Shown: positions 34,618-44,833, numbered from the stretch's first letter. The stretch: 64,000 nt of DNA from Bacteroidales bacterium (GCA_024401395.1 JAKSLD010000006.1:62001-126000); one strand, 5' to 3'. Notes: generated by a model not told the origin, from the letters alone. Program-made: numbers and translations.

Positions 34618-35952
34618 ATGAATATTTCTGCAGAAAACATCGATGCGCTCAACGTCGTGCTGACGATGACAATTAGCAAGAGCGACTATCAATCAAATGT
34701 AGAGCAGCAACTTAAAGAGGCTCGTAAAAACGCTGTAGTTCCTGGTTTCCGTAAGGGTCACGCTCCAGCTGGTATGATCAACAAGATGTACGGTGGTCAG
34801 GTTTTGGCACAGGAGTTCAACCGTGCAGTTGAGACAGGCCTCAAGAATCACATCATCGACAATAAGTTGGAGATTTTCGGCGAGCCTCTCCCTCATGAGG
34901 GCGAACAGCCAGTTGATCTCGACAACCTCCAGGAGGAGACAACAATGAAGTTCGATATCGCACTTCGTCCTGCTGTTGATGTTGATCTCGCTAAGGTTAA
35001 GGTTACATACTACGATATCGAAATCTCTGACGAGGACCTTCAGGGCTTCAAGACTTCTAAGCTCGCTCGCTACTCTAAGCGCGCAGACGTAGAGGTTTCT
35101 ACAGAGGAGAGCATGATTACTGCTTCTCTTAAGGCCGACGATTTCTCTAAGGAGTCTACTCTCTTCGCAGTTAAGAACATTAACGATACTAAGGTTAAGA
35201 AGCAGTTCATCGGCGTTAAGGTCGGTGATACCGTTAAGGCTAACCTCAAGAAGGCTTTCGAGAACAAGGCTGAACTCGCATACGTACTCGGTATCGAGGA
35301 GGCTAAGGTTGACGAGGCTGCTGATAAGTACGAGGTAACAATCTCTGGTATCTCTGAGTACGTTAACCCAGAACTCAACGAGGAGACTTTCAAGTTGATG
35401 TATGGCGAGTCTACAGATATCAAGACTGTTGAGGCTTTCGAGGCTAAGTGCAAGGAGGAGTTCGCTGCTCTTCTCGAGAACGATAGCCGCTACAAGTTCT
35501 CTTTGGACCTCCGCAAGGAACTTACAAAGGCTTGTGACATCGCTCTCCCAGAGGCATTCCTCCGTCGTTGGATCGAGATCGTTAACCGCGATAACGCTAA
35601 GATGACTCCTGAAGTGTTCGAAACAGAGTTCCCTCGCTTCCTCGAGGATCTCAAGTGGCAGACTATTTCTAACTCGGTAGTTAAGAAGGCTGGCATCGAA
35701 CTTACTCCAGAGCTCCTTCAGAAGTTTGCTCTCAAGGTAGCACGTGCTCAGTACGAGCGCTACGGCTTGACAGGCCTCACAGACGAGGTTCTCATGCCAA
35801 TGGCTCAGAATATGCTCAAGGAGCAGGAGCAGCGCGAGCGCCTCATCGAGGGTGCTGTAAGCGAGGCTATGACAGAGTACGCTTTCAACAACGTTAAGTT
35901 GGCTCACAAGGGCATCTCTCGCGACAAGTTCACAAAACTTTTCGAAGAGTAA
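34618..35952 (+). CDS. tig: Trigger factor, ribosome-associated chaperone
   Basis: 444 residues. The N-terminal ribosome-binding domain carries GFRKGHAPAGMINKMYG (about 44-60), close to the usual GFRxGK signature. A divergent central region and a long helical C-terminal chaperone part (about 250-444) follow. It shields nascent chains at the ribosome exit. It is followed by a strong terminator and then clpP-clpX, the usual tig-clpP-clpX order. Codon use is extremely biased; codons reading as stops on the other strand are avoided throughout, as expected for a highly expressed gene. Confidence 0.95.
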   Translation: MNISAENIDALNVVLTMTISKSDYQSNVEQQLKEARKNAVVPGFRKGHAPAGMINKMYGGQVLAQEFNRAVETGLKNHIIDNKLEIFGEPLPHEGEQPVDLDNLQEETTMKFDIALRPAVDVDLAKVKVTYYDIEISDEDLQGFKTSKLARYSKRADVEVSTEESMITASLKADDFSKESTLFAVKNINDTKVKKQFIGVKVGDTVKANLKKAFENKAELAYVLGIEEAKVDEAADKYEVTISGISEYVNPELNEETFKLMYGESTDIKTVEAFEAKCKEEFAALLENDSRYKFSLDLRKELTKACDIALPEAFLRRWIEIVNRDNAKMTPEVFETEFPRFLEDLKWQTISNSVVKKAGIELTPELLQKFALKVARAQYERYGLTGLTDEVLMPMAQNMLKEQEQRERLIEGAVSEAMTEYAFNNVKLAHKGISRDKFTKLFEE

Positions 35953-35985
35953 TAAATTCGCTGTAAGCGACAACAATATCAACAT

Positions 35986-36021
35986 CGAAGACATTGCGTC
36001 TCGCAGTGTCTTCGGTTTTTT
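35986..36021 (+). terminator. Rho-independent terminator between tig and clpP
   Basis: 13-base arms (35986-35998 and 36002-36014, one G-U pair) around a three-base loop, followed by GTTTTTT. It separates tig transcription from clpP, only 27 bases before the clpP start. Confidence 0.9.
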
Positions 36022-36047
36022 GGTTTAATATACTAACTAATGGCTTT

Positions 36048-36716
36048 ATGAACGATTTCAGAAAATTCGCTATAGGGCAACCAGGCGTAAGACGCTCTGC
36101 TCTAGATCAATATACCCAGATAATGAATGGGTACATATCTCCAACTATCATCGAGGAACGTCACCTCAACGTAGCTAGCATGGATGTTTTCTCTCGCCTT
36201 ATGATGGACCGCATCATATTCCTTGGCACTGAAATCAATGACGATGTGGCTAACATCATCCAAGCCCAGCTCCTTTTCCTCGAATCAACCGATTCATCTA
36301 AGGATATTTCTATCTATATCAACTCTCCTGGCGGTGTGGTTTATGCTGGCCTCGGTATATATGATACTATGCAGTATATCAATGCTGACGTAGCTACTAT
36401 CTGTACAGGTTTGGCCGCTTCTATGGCTTCGGTCCTCCTCGCTGCAGGTGCTAAGGGTAAGCGCTCTGCTCTCCCTCACTCTCGCGTGATGATTCACCAG
36501 CCTCTCGGCGGAGCTCAGGGCCAGGCTTCTGATATCGAAATCACAGCTCGAGAAATCCTTAAATTGAAGGACGAATTGTACGATATCCTCCATCAGCATT
36601 CTGGTACCGACATCGAACGTATAAAGAGAGATGCCGACCGCGACTACTGGATGACTTCTGCCGAGGCTAAGGAGTATGGTCTTATCGATGACGTTCTAAT
36701 CCGCCCTACAAAATAA
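36048..36716 (+). CDS. clpP: ATP-dependent Clp protease proteolytic subunit
   Basis: 222 residues from ATG 36048 (MNDFRKFA); an upstream in-frame ATG at 35994 overlaps the terminator stem and is rejected. The catalytic triad is Ser125 ([10 protein letters not shown]), His150 (MIHQPLGG) and an Asp further on. It forms the tetradecameric degradation chamber used by ClpX, encoded six bases downstream. An N-terminal stretch of about 25 residues precedes the [10 protein letters not shown] start of the fold, as is common in this phylum. Confidence 0.96.
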   Translation: MNDFRKFAIGQPGVRRSALDQYTQIMNGYISPTIIEERHLNVASMDVFSRLMMDRIIFLGTEINDDVANIIQAQLLFLESTDSSKDISIYINSPGGVVYAGLGIYDTMQYINADVATICTGLAASMASVLLAAGAKGKRSALPHSRVMIHQPLGGAQGQASDIEITAREILKLKDELYDILHQHSGTDIERIKRDADRDYWMTSAEAKEYGLIDDVLIRPTK

Positions 36717-36722
36717 TACCTA

Positions 36723-37961
36723 ATGGCAAAAAAAGACGATATCTGCTCATTCTGCGGTCGCCCTCGTCGCGACATACGCTTCGCCATCCAAGGCATCGGC
36801 GGCATAGTTATATGCGATGAGTGCGTACATAGCGCAAGCGAAATACTTAAGGAGAACGAATTCACGCCTACATCTGCTAATGCTAAAAAACTCAATATAG
36901 CTAAGCCTCAGGAAATAAAGGCTTACCTCGATGAGTATGTAATAGGTCAGGATGAGGCTAAGAAATATCTTTCCGTAGCAGTCTACAACCACTATAAACG
37001 TCTCCGCAGCAATGCTGAACGCTCCTCAAAGGAGGATGTTGAGATCGAAAAGTCTAACATCATTATGGTTGGCGAGACTGGTACAGGTAAGACGCTCCTC
37101 GCTCGTACTATAGCTAAATTGCTCGACGTACCTTTTTCTATCGTGGACGCAACGGTACTGACTGAGGCTGGCTACGTGGGAGAGGACGTGGAGAGTATTC
37201 TTTCTCGACTTCTCCAGGAGGCCGACTATGATGTGCCTCGCGCCGAGCAGGGTATTGTGTTTATAGATGAGATTGATAAGATTGCACGTAAGAGCGACAA
37301 CCCTTCTATCACACGCGATGTATCGGGTGAAGGTGTTCAACAGGGCTTACTCAAACTCCTCGAGGGCTCAGTGGTAAATGTCCCTCCTCAAGGCGGACGT
37401 AAACACCCTGAGCAGAAGATGATTGCTGTAAATACTCAGAATATCCTCTTCATCTGTGGCGGTGCTTTCGATGGCATCAAGCAGAAAATAGCTAATCGCC
37501 TCAACTCTCGCACGGTTGGTTACAATGCCCAGAAGGAGAAGGATGCTATAGATTTCAATAATCTGCTCCAGTATGTAGCACCTCAGGACCTCAAGTCTTT
37601 TGGCCTCATACCTGAGATCATAGGTCGTCTTCCCGTTCTGACGTATCTTCAGCCTCTCGATCGCGACGCTCTTAAACGAATTCTCATCGAGCCTAAAAAT
37701 TCTCTCATCAAGCAGTACACTAAATTGTTCGAACTTGATGGCGTGAAACTTAATATCTCTGATGAGGTTATTGATCTCATAGTCGACAAGGCTGTAGAAT
37801 TCAAGGTCGGCGCTCGTGGTCTCCGTTCTATCTGTGAGAATATACTTATGGACAAGATGTTCGATACTCCTACATCTACTGATAAGGAACTCACTATTGA
37901 CGTGGAATACGCTCGCAAACAGTTGTCAAATGATCGTATGACAAGAATTCAGGCTAGCTGA
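36723..37961 (+). CDS. clpX: ATP-dependent Clp protease unfoldase subunit ClpX
   Basis: 412 residues. The N-terminal zinc finger has Cys8, Cys11, Cys31 and Cys34. The AAA+ core has Walker A GETGTGKT (117-124), Walker [11 protein letters not shown], and the family GYVGEDVES pore region. It selects and unfolds substrates for ClpP. It starts six bases after clpP and is certainly co-transcribed with it. Confidence 0.97.
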   Translation: MAKKDDICSFCGRPRRDIRFAIQGIGGIVICDECVHSASEILKENEFTPTSANAKKLNIAKPQEIKAYLDEYVIGQDEAKKYLSVAVYNHYKRLRSNAERSSKEDVEIEKSNIIMVGETGTGKTLLARTIAKLLDVPFSIVDATVLTEAGYVGEDVESILSRLLQEADYDVPRAEQGIVFIDEIDKIARKSDNPSITRDVSGEGVQQGLLKLLEGSVVNVPPQGGRKHPEQKMIAVNTQNILFICGGAFDGIKQKIANRLNSRTVGYNAQKEKDAIDFNNLLQYVAPQDLKSFGLIPEIIGRLPVLTYLQPLDRDALKRILIEPKNSLIKQYTKLFELDGVKLNISDEVIDLIVDKAVEFKVGARGLRSICENILMDKMFDTPTSTDKELTIDVEYARKQLSNDRMTRIQAS

Positions 37962-37988
37962 TTACTATCCTTTTGAAATAGATCTAAA

Positions 37989-39278
37989 ATGGAAGATTTA
38001 TACTCAGTATACCTTTCATCAACAGGAATATGTACAGACACTCGTAATATCATTGACGGGTGTCTGTTTGTTGCTTTGAAGGGTGAAAGATTTGATGCAA
38101 ATGAGTTGGTTGCAGACGCTCTTAAGGGTGGTGCTGCTCATGTATTGACTTCTAACATCACTTTCAAAGACAATAAGCAGTGTACTGTCGTTGCAGACAC
38201 TCTTGTCGCTCTCCAGGAACTCGCGACCTACCACCGCCAGCATCTTCGTATCCCTGTTATCGGCATTACGGGAACTAATGGCAAAACGACAACTAAGGAG
38301 CTCACAGCAGCTGTACTTTCTAAAAAGTATCGCGTCTTGGCCACAAAGGGTAATCTCAACAACCATATCGGTGTGCCTTTAACTCTCCTCAGCATCAATG
38401 ACAAAGAGCACGACATAGCTGTTGTGGAAATGGGCGCAAGCCACCCTGGTGAAATCAAGCAGTTGTCTGGTTTCTCTAAACCTGATTCTGGATTAATTAC
38501 AAATGTGGGCATCGCTCATACTGAGGGCTTTGGCTCTTTCGAAGGTGTCAAGGCTACAAAACGAGAGCTTTACGAGCAGTTGAAATCTACCTCGGGTAAG
38601 GTATTTATCAATATCTCAAATACTAACCTCGTGGGAATGCTGGATAACTATAGTAATATTTTCAGCTACACGACTGATTCTCAGATTGCAAATATCTCTG
38701 GCAAAGTTTCTGGACCTTCTGAATTGCTCTCTTTCAAATGGGAACATAATGGTGAGTCTCACGAAGTTAATACTCACCTGACAGGTGCTTACAACCTTGA
38801 GAATGCTCTTGCAGCTGCGTCCGTAGGTACTTATTATGGTGTCTCTGCAAGTGATATTTGTGCAGCCATAGCTGAATACGAGCCTACTAATGGCCGTTCC
38901 CAGATTATCCAAACCGACCGCAACCGCGTAATTATGGATGCCTATAACGCAAACCCTACAAGCATGATGGCTAGCGTCAAGAATTTTGCATCCCTCGAGG
39001 GGGATAATAAGGTAGTGGTACTGGGGGCTATGCGTGAACTTGGTAGCATCGAAACGGAAATGCACCGCAATCTTCTAGCGGCCCTAGTAGAGAATAATAT
39101 TACTAAAGCATATCTCGTCGGACCTGAATTCTCTCCTCTTAAATCTGAATTCAGTTCTTTTACCTACGTAAACTCTGCCAACGAACTGACTGCCGAAATG
39201 CAATCACTGAATAAGGCATACATACTAGTCAAAGGTTCTCACTCGAACCGACTGGACAAGTTAAAAGATTTATTATAA
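37989..39278 (+). CDS. murF: UDP-N-acetylmuramoyl-tripeptide--D-alanyl-D-alanine ligase
   Basis: 429 residues with the Mur ligase P-loop GITGTNGKTTTKE (92-104), the central-domain NVGIAHTEGFGSFEGVKATKREL motif and the C-terminal MDAYNANPTSMMAS motif. It adds D-Ala-D-Ala to the peptidoglycan precursor in the cytosol. It stands outside the usual division-wall cluster, 27 bases after clpX, and ends at a bidirectional terminator. Confidence 0.95.
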   Translation: MEDLYSVYLSSTGICTDTRNIIDGCLFVALKGERFDANELVADALKGGAAHVLTSNITFKDNKQCTVVADTLVALQELATYHRQHLRIPVIGITGTNGKTTTKELTAAVLSKKYRVLATKGNLNNHIGVPLTLLSINDKEHDIAVVEMGASHPGEIKQLSGFSKPDSGLITNVGIAHTEGFGSFEGVKATKRELYEQLKSTSGKVFINISNTNLVGMLDNYSNIFSYTTDSQIANISGKVSGPSELLSFKWEHNGESHEVNTHLTGAYNLENALAAASVGTYYGVSASDICAAIAEYEPTNGRSQIIQTDRNRVIMDAYNANPTSMMASVKNFASLEGDNKVVVLGAMRELGSIETEMHRNLLAALVENNITKAYLVGPEFSPLKSEFSSFTYVNSANELTAEMQSLNKAYILVKGSHSNRLDKLKDLL

Positions 39279-39285
39279 GATATCT

Positions 39286-39325
39286 ATAAAAAAAGAGGTT
39301 CTACAGCAAAAACTATAGAACCTCT
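39286..39325. terminator. Bidirectional terminator between murF and umuC
   Basis: Ten-base arms AGAGGTTCTA (39294-39303) and TAGAACCTCT (39316-39325). The minus strand ends in a strong T-run, and the plus strand in a weaker CTTTA. The two genes converge here. Confidence 0.85.
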
Positions 39326-39327
39326 CT

Positions 39328-40620
39328 TTAATGTATCTCTATTATCTCATCCCAATTCGTTGTAGCTCTAGGCGACATATGCTCACGACGTAAGTTATGA
39401 AGGAATAATTCATCCTTACCGTCTTCTTCTCCCTTGCCTGGCAGCTGTGCTCCTAAATGGATTGCATCTGTATTGTGTTCTGTATTTATTGCATCCATAA
39501 CGGCAGCTAGCTTGTCATAATGAGCTCTCTTTTCTGGATTATAGTCAAATAACGCCGTCTGAACAGCATTGTCTGGTGTAATGCCGCTTAGTATTACACC
39601 ACATTTCTTATATTGTATGCCGCTTCTGAATACCATACTCAATGCTGTCAACGCAGCATTAACTATTTCTTGCGTTGATGATACGGCTACTGGTAACACT
39701 ACATTTGCAGAATTATTATACTGCGTACTCTCTTCCCTGAATCTATTTGTCAGCACAAACACGGTCACTATCCCTGCAACGCTCTTCTGTTTTCTTAGTT
39801 TTTGGGCACAAGATGCCGCAAAGTTAGCTGTCATAGTCCGCAAATCTTCTATCTCTGTCAGCATATCGGCAAATGACCTTGAGGTACAGATACTCTGCCT
39901 TCCTTCTATCTCTTCAGAAGCTATACAATCAATCCCCTGTAATTCCCTGACAGTCCGCACTCCCGGCAGAGCTAGTAGGAAACGGACTGAGTCTTCTGAC
40001 ATCTGCGAAAGTTGCCAGGCATTGGTCAGCCCCATCTTTTTCATTTTTTGCAAGGATCTCCTCCCTATCCCCCACACATCTCCTACTGGAGTCAACTCAA
40101 GTGCTTTCTTTCGCTTTTCTTCTGTATCTATCATACAGGCTCCACAATACCCAGGGTATTTTTTAGCAAAATGGCAGGCTACTTTTGCCAACGTCTTTGT
40201 AGGAGCTACTCCTATACTTACAGGAATCCCTACGGAACGCAATATATCTGCACGCAACTTACGCGCTTGCTCTAATATCTTGTCATTCTCTAATTTCGAC
40301 TCATAGTAAAGTTCGTCTATTGAGTATGGGACAATTTCCCCCACCGTTTCCCTCACAATGGACATTACTCTGGCACTCAAATCTCCATATAGTACATAAT
40401 TGGAGGAAAAACAGACTATCTCGCACCCCTTCTTGTTATACTTGCCTATACGAAAAAAGGGCTCTCCCATCGGGATGCCCATTTCTTTTGCTTCGTTTGA
40501 TCTTGATACTACACACCCATCATTATTCGACAACACAACAACTGGTCGCCCATTCAAATCGGGACGAAACACTCGCTCACACGATACAAAAAAGTTATTG
40601 CAGTCAACTAAACAATACAA
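39328..40620 (-). CDS. umuC: Y-family DNA polymerase, UmuC type
   Basis: 430 residues. Start of the palm is MYCLVDCNNFFVSCERVFRP with the first catalytic Asp at 6. The YSIDELYYE segment supplies the second acidic pair; family members usually have DE here. SVGIAPTKTLAKVACHFAKK and the helix-hairpin-helix VGDVWGIGRRSLQKMKKMGL follow, and the C-terminal little-finger and DUF4113-like part ends HMSPRATTNWDEII. It performs translesion synthesis. No umuD lies next to it, though the two are usually paired. It follows argH by 42 bases on the same strand. Confidence 0.95.
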   Translation of the reverse strand: MYCLVDCNNFFVSCERVFRPDLNGRPVVVLSNNDGCVVSRSNEAKEMGIPMGEPFFRIGKYNKKGCEIVCFSSNYVLYGDLSARVMSIVRETVGEIVPYSIDELYYESKLENDKILEQARKLRADILRSVGIPVSIGVAPTKTLAKVACHFAKKYPGYCGACMIDTEEKRKKALELTPVGDVWGIGRRSLQKMKKMGLTNAWQLSQMSEDSVRFLLALPGVRTVRELQGIDCIASEEIEGRQSICTSRSFADMLTEIEDLRTMTANFAASCAQKLRKQKSVAGIVTVFVLTNRFREESTQYNNSANVVLPVAVSSTQEIVNAALTALSMVFRSGIQYKKCGVILSGITPDNAVQTALFDYNPEKRAHYDKLAAVMDAINTEHNTDAIHLGAQLPGKGEEDGKDELFLHNLRREHMSPRATTNWDEIIEIH

Positions 40621-40662
40621 GGTGTAATAAAATATAGTATCAGGACTCTGACCGTATTATCT

Positions 40663-42003
40663 TTATTTTGTCAGGCTCTCAACTGCCTTATGGACATTAC
40701 CGAAGGTAAATCTACCCATCGTAGCATCCATCTTGGCCTTGATCTGCGCTGTACAAAGATTGCCGATAGAACCTTCGTGTGTATGGTGAATCTCTCCATT
40801 AAACTCAAATTCTCCTCGTTCAATAGCCATACCCACATGTTTGTATGCATCTCTGAATGGCATCCCCTCATTTGCAAGACGGTTAACCTCTTCTACACTG
40901 AATGCATACTTATATTTAGGATCTTTCATCACTCCTTCTACTACTTCTATATTCTCAATAGCATAGGCAGTAATATCCAAGCAGTCTTTCATCTCGTTGA
41001 ATACAGGTATGAACACTTCCTTGATAATCTGCATATCTCGGAAATACCCCGAAGGCAAGTTGCCTGTAATCAATCTTATAGTATTCGACACTCCCTGCAT
41101 CTTGTTGCAGTGTGCACGGATAAGCTCAAACACATCAGGGTTCTTCTTATGTGGCATAATGCTAGAACCTGTGGTCATCTGCTTTGGCAAATGGAGAAAA
41201 CCGAAATTCTGACTGGTATACATACACCCATCAAACGCTAGTCGACCTATCGTTTCTGCCAAAGATGCGATGGCAAACGAAATGATACGCTCTGTCTTAC
41301 CACGACCCATCTGCGCATAAACCACATTATAGTCTAGATCATCAAAACCGAGCAGTTTTGTAGTCATTGTTCTGTTCAATGGGAACGAGGAACCATAGCC
41401 AGCAGCTGCGCCAAGTGGATTCTGATTTGTCACTCTCCATGCAGCTTCCATCATAAGCATATCATCTGTAAGACTCTCTGCGTATGCGCCGAACCACAAA
41501 CCAAATGACGATGGCATAGCCACTTGAAGATGGGTATAACCTGGAATAAGGACATCTTTATATTGCTCACTCTTCTGCTGTAACACATCAAAGAGCTTAC
41601 GCATCCTTCCAACTAGGTCTTCTATCTCCGCACGAGCATATAGTTTAAGGTCAAGAAGTACCTGGTCATTACGTGAACGACCTGAATGCACTTTTTTCCC
41701 TACATCACCGAGCTTACGTGTAAGCATAAGTTCTACTTGTGAATGCACATCTTCTATGCCATCCTCAATAACGAACTTGCCTTCTCTCGCTATCTCATAT
41801 ATATTCTTGAGTTCTTTCAATAGAATATCCAACTCATCTTTCTGCAGTAGCCCAACGCTCTCAAGCATGGTTATGTGTGCCATGGTACCCATAACATCGT
41901 ATGGAGCAAGATAGAGATCCATCTCTCTATCCAATCCTACTGTAAATTGGTCTATCTTATCATCTACCGAATAGCCCTTATCCCAAAGTTTCATATTATT
42001 CAA
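40663..42003 (-). CDS. argH: Argininosuccinate lyase
   Basis: 446 residues. The family signature GSSIMPHKKNPDVFE and the HSGRSRNDQVLLDLKLY region are present. It splits argininosuccinate to arginine and fumarate, the last step of arginine synthesis. It is 20 bases downstream of the deacylase gene and the last arginine gene of the unit. The C-terminus (about 370-446) differs from E. coli ArgH, as is common in Bacteroidota. Confidence 0.95.
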   Translation of the reverse strand: MNNMKLWDKGYSVDDKIDQFTVGLDREMDLYLAPYDVMGTMAHITMLESVGLLQKDELDILLKELKNIYEIAREGKFVIEDGIEDVHSQVELMLTRKLGDVGKKVHSGRSRNDQVLLDLKLYARAEIEDLVGRMRKLFDVLQQKSEQYKDVLIPGYTHLQVAMPSSFGLWFGAYAESLTDDMLMMEAAWRVTNQNPLGAAAGYGSSFPLNRTMTTKLLGFDDLDYNVVYAQMGRGKTERIISFAIASLAETIGRLAFDGCMYTSQNFGFLHLPKQMTTGSSIMPHKKNPDVFELIRAHCNKMQGVSNTIRLITGNLPSGYFRDMQIIKEVFIPVFNEMKDCLDITAYAIENIEVVEGVMKDPKYKYAFSVEEVNRLANEGMPFRDAYKHVGMAIERGEFEFNGEIHHTHEGSIGNLCTAQIKAKMDATMGRFTFGNVHKAVESLTK

Positions 42004-42023
42004 TGATGTAATATTTGGATTAT

Positions 42024-43082
42024 TTATGAGAGCAACTTAATATACGTTGCCACTGCATTCTCTATCTCGCTGATTTTTATATATTCATCAGCTGTATGCG
42101 ATCTGGCTGAATCACCAGGACCTATCTTTACTGTAGGAAACGGCATCAACGCCTGATCGCTCAATGTCGGAGATCCGAACAACTTGATTCCCATACCTAT
42201 AGCCTTTTCTACCATAGGATGATCTACTTCTATATGCGAACTATTAAGACGAGTTGAACGCTCTTGTATAATACATCCCGCGGTATGCTCATCTGTCTTT
42301 ATCAATTCGAGCAGCTCCTTGTTCTTATATAGATCGTTAACCCTGACATCCACCACAAAATGACATTTATCGGGAACCACATTATGCTGACTTCCGGCTT
42401 CTATCTGTGTAACAGACATCTTGACTGCTCCAAGAAATGGCGACACTCTATCCCACTGCTTTGTTCTAAACCACTCTATGACAGGCAATGCTTTATATAT
42501 TGCATTCACTCCCTCATTTCTTGCTGCATGCCCAGATACACCTTCTGTAGTGCAATCAAGAACCATAAGTCCTTTTTCTGCCACTGCCATCTGCATACCT
42601 GTCGGCTCACCAACTATCCCTAGGTCTATTTGTCCTAATTCTGATAGAATGCTCTCTACTCCATTCTTACCACTGACTTCCTCTTCTGCCGTTGCAGCCC
42701 AGATTAAGTTATATGGCAAATCATCTCTGTTTGAGAGATATCTGAATGCTGCAAGAAGTGACACGACTGACGCGCCATCATCATTCGTCCCCAACCCCCA
42801 CAAAGTATCTCCTTCTACATCAGGAGATAATGGATTACGAGTATACCCGCTGGCTGGCTTTACTGTATCTATATGAGCATTAAGGAGTATAGTAGGCTTT
42901 CCGCACATCCACTGCTCTTGGCGCACCCATAGGTTATTGCCCGAACGGTTGTACTTCAACCCCATACGGGATAGTGTATCTTGAATCATATCTGCTACCT
43001 CTCCTTCATTTCTACTGATTGATGAGATAGCTACCATCCGCTTGAGCAGCTCTATAGACTCCTTAATGTACTGCTCTATCAT
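42024..43082 (-). CDS. argE: M20-family N-acylcitrulline/N-acylornithine deacylase
   Basis: 352 residues. Metal-ligand signatures are His70-x-Asp72 (LLNAHIDTV), Asp101/102 (GLGTNDDGAS) and the Glu133-135 run (TAEEEVSG). The dimerisation domain is at about 165-270. In organisms with an N-acylornithine carbamoyltransferase the enzyme acts on N-acylcitrulline, and the gene order next to argB and argF' favours that here. The acyl group (acetyl or succinyl) cannot be read from this gene. The start is three bases from the argB stop. Confidence 0.92.
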   Translation of the reverse strand: MIEQYIKESIELLKRMVAISSISRNEGEVADMIQDTLSRMGLKYNRSGNNLWVRQEQWMCGKPTILLNAHIDTVKPASGYTRNPLSPDVEGDTLWGLGTNDDGASVVSLLAAFRYLSNRDDLPYNLIWAATAEEEVSGKNGVESILSELGQIDLGIVGEPTGMQMAVAEKGLMVLDCTTEGVSGHAARNEGVNAIYKALPVIEWFRTKQWDRVSPFLGAVKMSVTQIEAGSQHNVVPDKCHFVVDVRVNDLYKNKELLELIKTDEHTAGCIIQERSTRLNSSHIEVDHPMVEKAIGMGIKLFGSPTLSDQALMPFPTVKIGPGDSARSHTADEYIKISEIENAVATYIKLLS

Positions 43083-43085
43083 ATT

Positions 43086-43865
43086 CTAGTCTTTCAAAAG
43101 CATTGTACCGCGACCGTTCTTCAAGCCTTCGGTATTTGTAATCATAACGCTCTTAACACCTATGCGTATAGCATCAAAACCATTATCTAGCTTTGGAATC
43201 ATACCTGCAGCTACAACTCCTGTCTCTTTATACTCTTGGAACTCAGCGTATGTCATCGAATTGATTACAGTAGAATCATCCTCTGCATCCATAAGCACGC
43301 CTGGTTTCTCAAAACAGTATATCAAGCTGACTTCCAAATTCTCCGAGCACGCTAATGCTCGCGCTAGTTCACTGGCAATGGTATCGGCATTGGTATTCAA
43401 AAGCTGACCGTTACCGTCGTGTGTAATAGGACTTACTACAGGTATAGCTCCTTGCTCTATCAATGAAGCAAGAACTCCTGTCTCTACCCTCTTCACATCT
43501 CCAACATAACCATAGTCTATGCCGTTCTTCAATGGACGCTTCTCACTATGAATCAAATCAAGGTCTGCTCCACAAAGACCTATGGCGTTGATATTACGCT
43601 TCTGTAGTTCTGCTACAATAGTCTTATTCACAAGACCAGCATATACCATCGTTACCACATCCAGTGTCTCTCTGTCTGTGATACGACGTCCTTCTACCAT
43701 CTTTGTCTCTATGCCTAGACGCTCACTCAACTTCGTAGCTGAACGACCACCGCCATGCACTAATATCTTAGCACCCACTATATTGGCAAAGTCGTTCAAA
43801 AGAGCATTCAGACTTTCTGGCTCTTCTACTACTTTGCCTCCGACCTTTACTATAGTTATCTTCAT
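43086..43865 (-). CDS. argB: N-acylglutamate kinase (acetylglutamate kinase family)
   Basis: 259 residues of the amino-acid kinase fold. The N-terminal KVGGKVVEEPE, the LVHGGGRSATKLSERLG substrate loop and the C-terminal IPKLDNGFDAIRIGVKSVMIT motif are typical. It phosphorylates N-acetyl- or N-succinylglutamate. There is no N-terminal extension of the kind linked to arginine inhibition, so feedback is probably exerted elsewhere. It follows argF' with a five-base gap and precedes argE by three bases. Confidence 0.95.
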   Translation of the reverse strand: MKITIVKVGGKVVEEPESLNALLNDFANIVGAKILVHGGGRSATKLSERLGIETKMVEGRRITDRETLDVVTMVYAGLVNKTIVAELQKRNINAIGLCGADLDLIHSEKRPLKNGIDYGYVGDVKRVETGVLASLIEQGAIPVVSPITHDGNGQLLNTNADTIASELARALACSENLEVSLIYCFEKPGVLMDAEDDSTVINSMTYAEFQEYKETGVVAAGMIPKLDNGFDAIRIGVKSVMITNTEGLKNGRGTMLLKD

Positions 43866-43870
43866 AGACC

Positions 43871-44833
43871 TTAAAGTTTTTCGAGCATACGCTTAATTAC
43901 AACTTGTGCCGAGAATACACGGTTCGCTGCCTCTGGTATCACAATACTGTTTGGCGAGTCTATAACCTCGTCTGATACAATCATATTTCTACGTACTGGC
44001 AAACAGTGCATAAACTTGGCATTGTTTGTCCACGACATATGCTCTGCATCGACTGTCCAACTCTTATCCTTTGAAAGTATCTGACCATACTGCTCGTATG
44101 ATGACCAGTTCTTAGCATAGATGAAATCTGCACCCTCAAATGCTTTCTTCTGGTCACGCTCTAATTTTACTCCTTCCATAAATTCTGGAGCCAAATCATA
44201 ACCTTCTGGATTCGTTACCACAAAGTCTATCATGCCTGCCTGCTCTGCAGCTCGCATCCATTCTGCAAAAGAATTTGGCACTGCCTGTGGAAGTGCTCTT
44301 GGATGAGGAGCCCATGTCAAAACTACCTTTGGCTTTACTATATTACCCTTATGCTCGTCAATTGTAATCAAATCAGCAAAGGCCTGACAAGGGTGACGTG
44401 TTGCTGTCTCAAGGCTGATAACAGGACGACCTGAGTATTGTATGAATTGGTTGATTATCGTCTCCTCATAATCAAACTTGCGATCCTTAAACTCAGCGAA
44501 CGAACGTACTCCAATAATATCACAATACGATCCGATTACTGGAATAGCCTCTCGCAAGTGCTCGGTCTTGTCGCCATCCATTACAACACCCATCTCTGTC
44601 TCAAGCTTCCACGAATCACCATTGATATTCAATACAATAGGATTCATACCCATGTTAAGTGCTGCCTTCTGCGTACTGAGTCGTGTACGAAGACTAGAGT
44701 TGAAGAATATGATGATGATTGTCTTATTCTTACCAAGGTGCTGCCAGTTATAAGGATTAGCCTTAACTTCTTTTGCTTCTGCCAATGCAGCACGCAAATC
44801 ACCTATATCACCTACTGTCAGGAATCGACGCAT
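43871..44833 (-). CDS. argF: N-acylornithine carbamoyltransferase (probably N-succinyl type)
   Basis: 320 residues. The carbamoyl-phosphate loop is FNSSLRTRLSTQKA (about 44-57), and the C-terminal HCLPVRRNMIVSDEV motif is typical. In this family the residue after DGDK decides the substrate: Glu in the Xanthomonas acetyl enzyme, Pro in the Bacteroides fragilis succinyl enzyme. Here it is Thr90 (DGDKTEHL), not Glu, which favours the succinyl or a mixed substrate. It lies 39 bases downstream of argD. The family call is firm, the substrate is inferred. Confidence 0.92.
   Translation of the reverse strand: MRRFLTVGDIGDLRAALAEAKEVKANPYNWQHLGKNKTIIIIFFNSSLRTRLSTQKAALNMGMNPIVLNINGDSWKLETEMGVVMDGDKTEHLREAIPVIGSYCDIIGVRSFAEFKDRKFDYEETIINQFIQYSGRPVISLETATRHPCQAFADLITIDEHKGNIVKPKVVLTWAPHPRALPQAVPNSFAEWMRAAEQAGMIDFVVTNPEGYDLAPEFMEGVKLERDQKKAFEGADFIYAKNWSSYEQYGQILSKDKSWTVDAEHMSWTNNAKFMHCLPVRRNMIVSDEVIDSPNSIVIPEAANRVFSAQVVIKRMLEKL

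Noticed and set aside
34693-35994. 433-codon minus-strand open frame over tig
   Set aside because: It is a by-product of strong codon bias in trigger factor; no domain is visible.
35994-36048. Earlier ATG for clpP
   Set aside because: It would place the start within the terminator stem; the ATG at 36048 fits the family.
42226-42260. STRLNSSH in the deacylase, a string known from adapter contamination of databases
   Set aside because: It lies in frame inside a continuous M20 protein at a place where related deacylases have an RLNSS-like stretch, and the surrounding DNA shows no foreign break.
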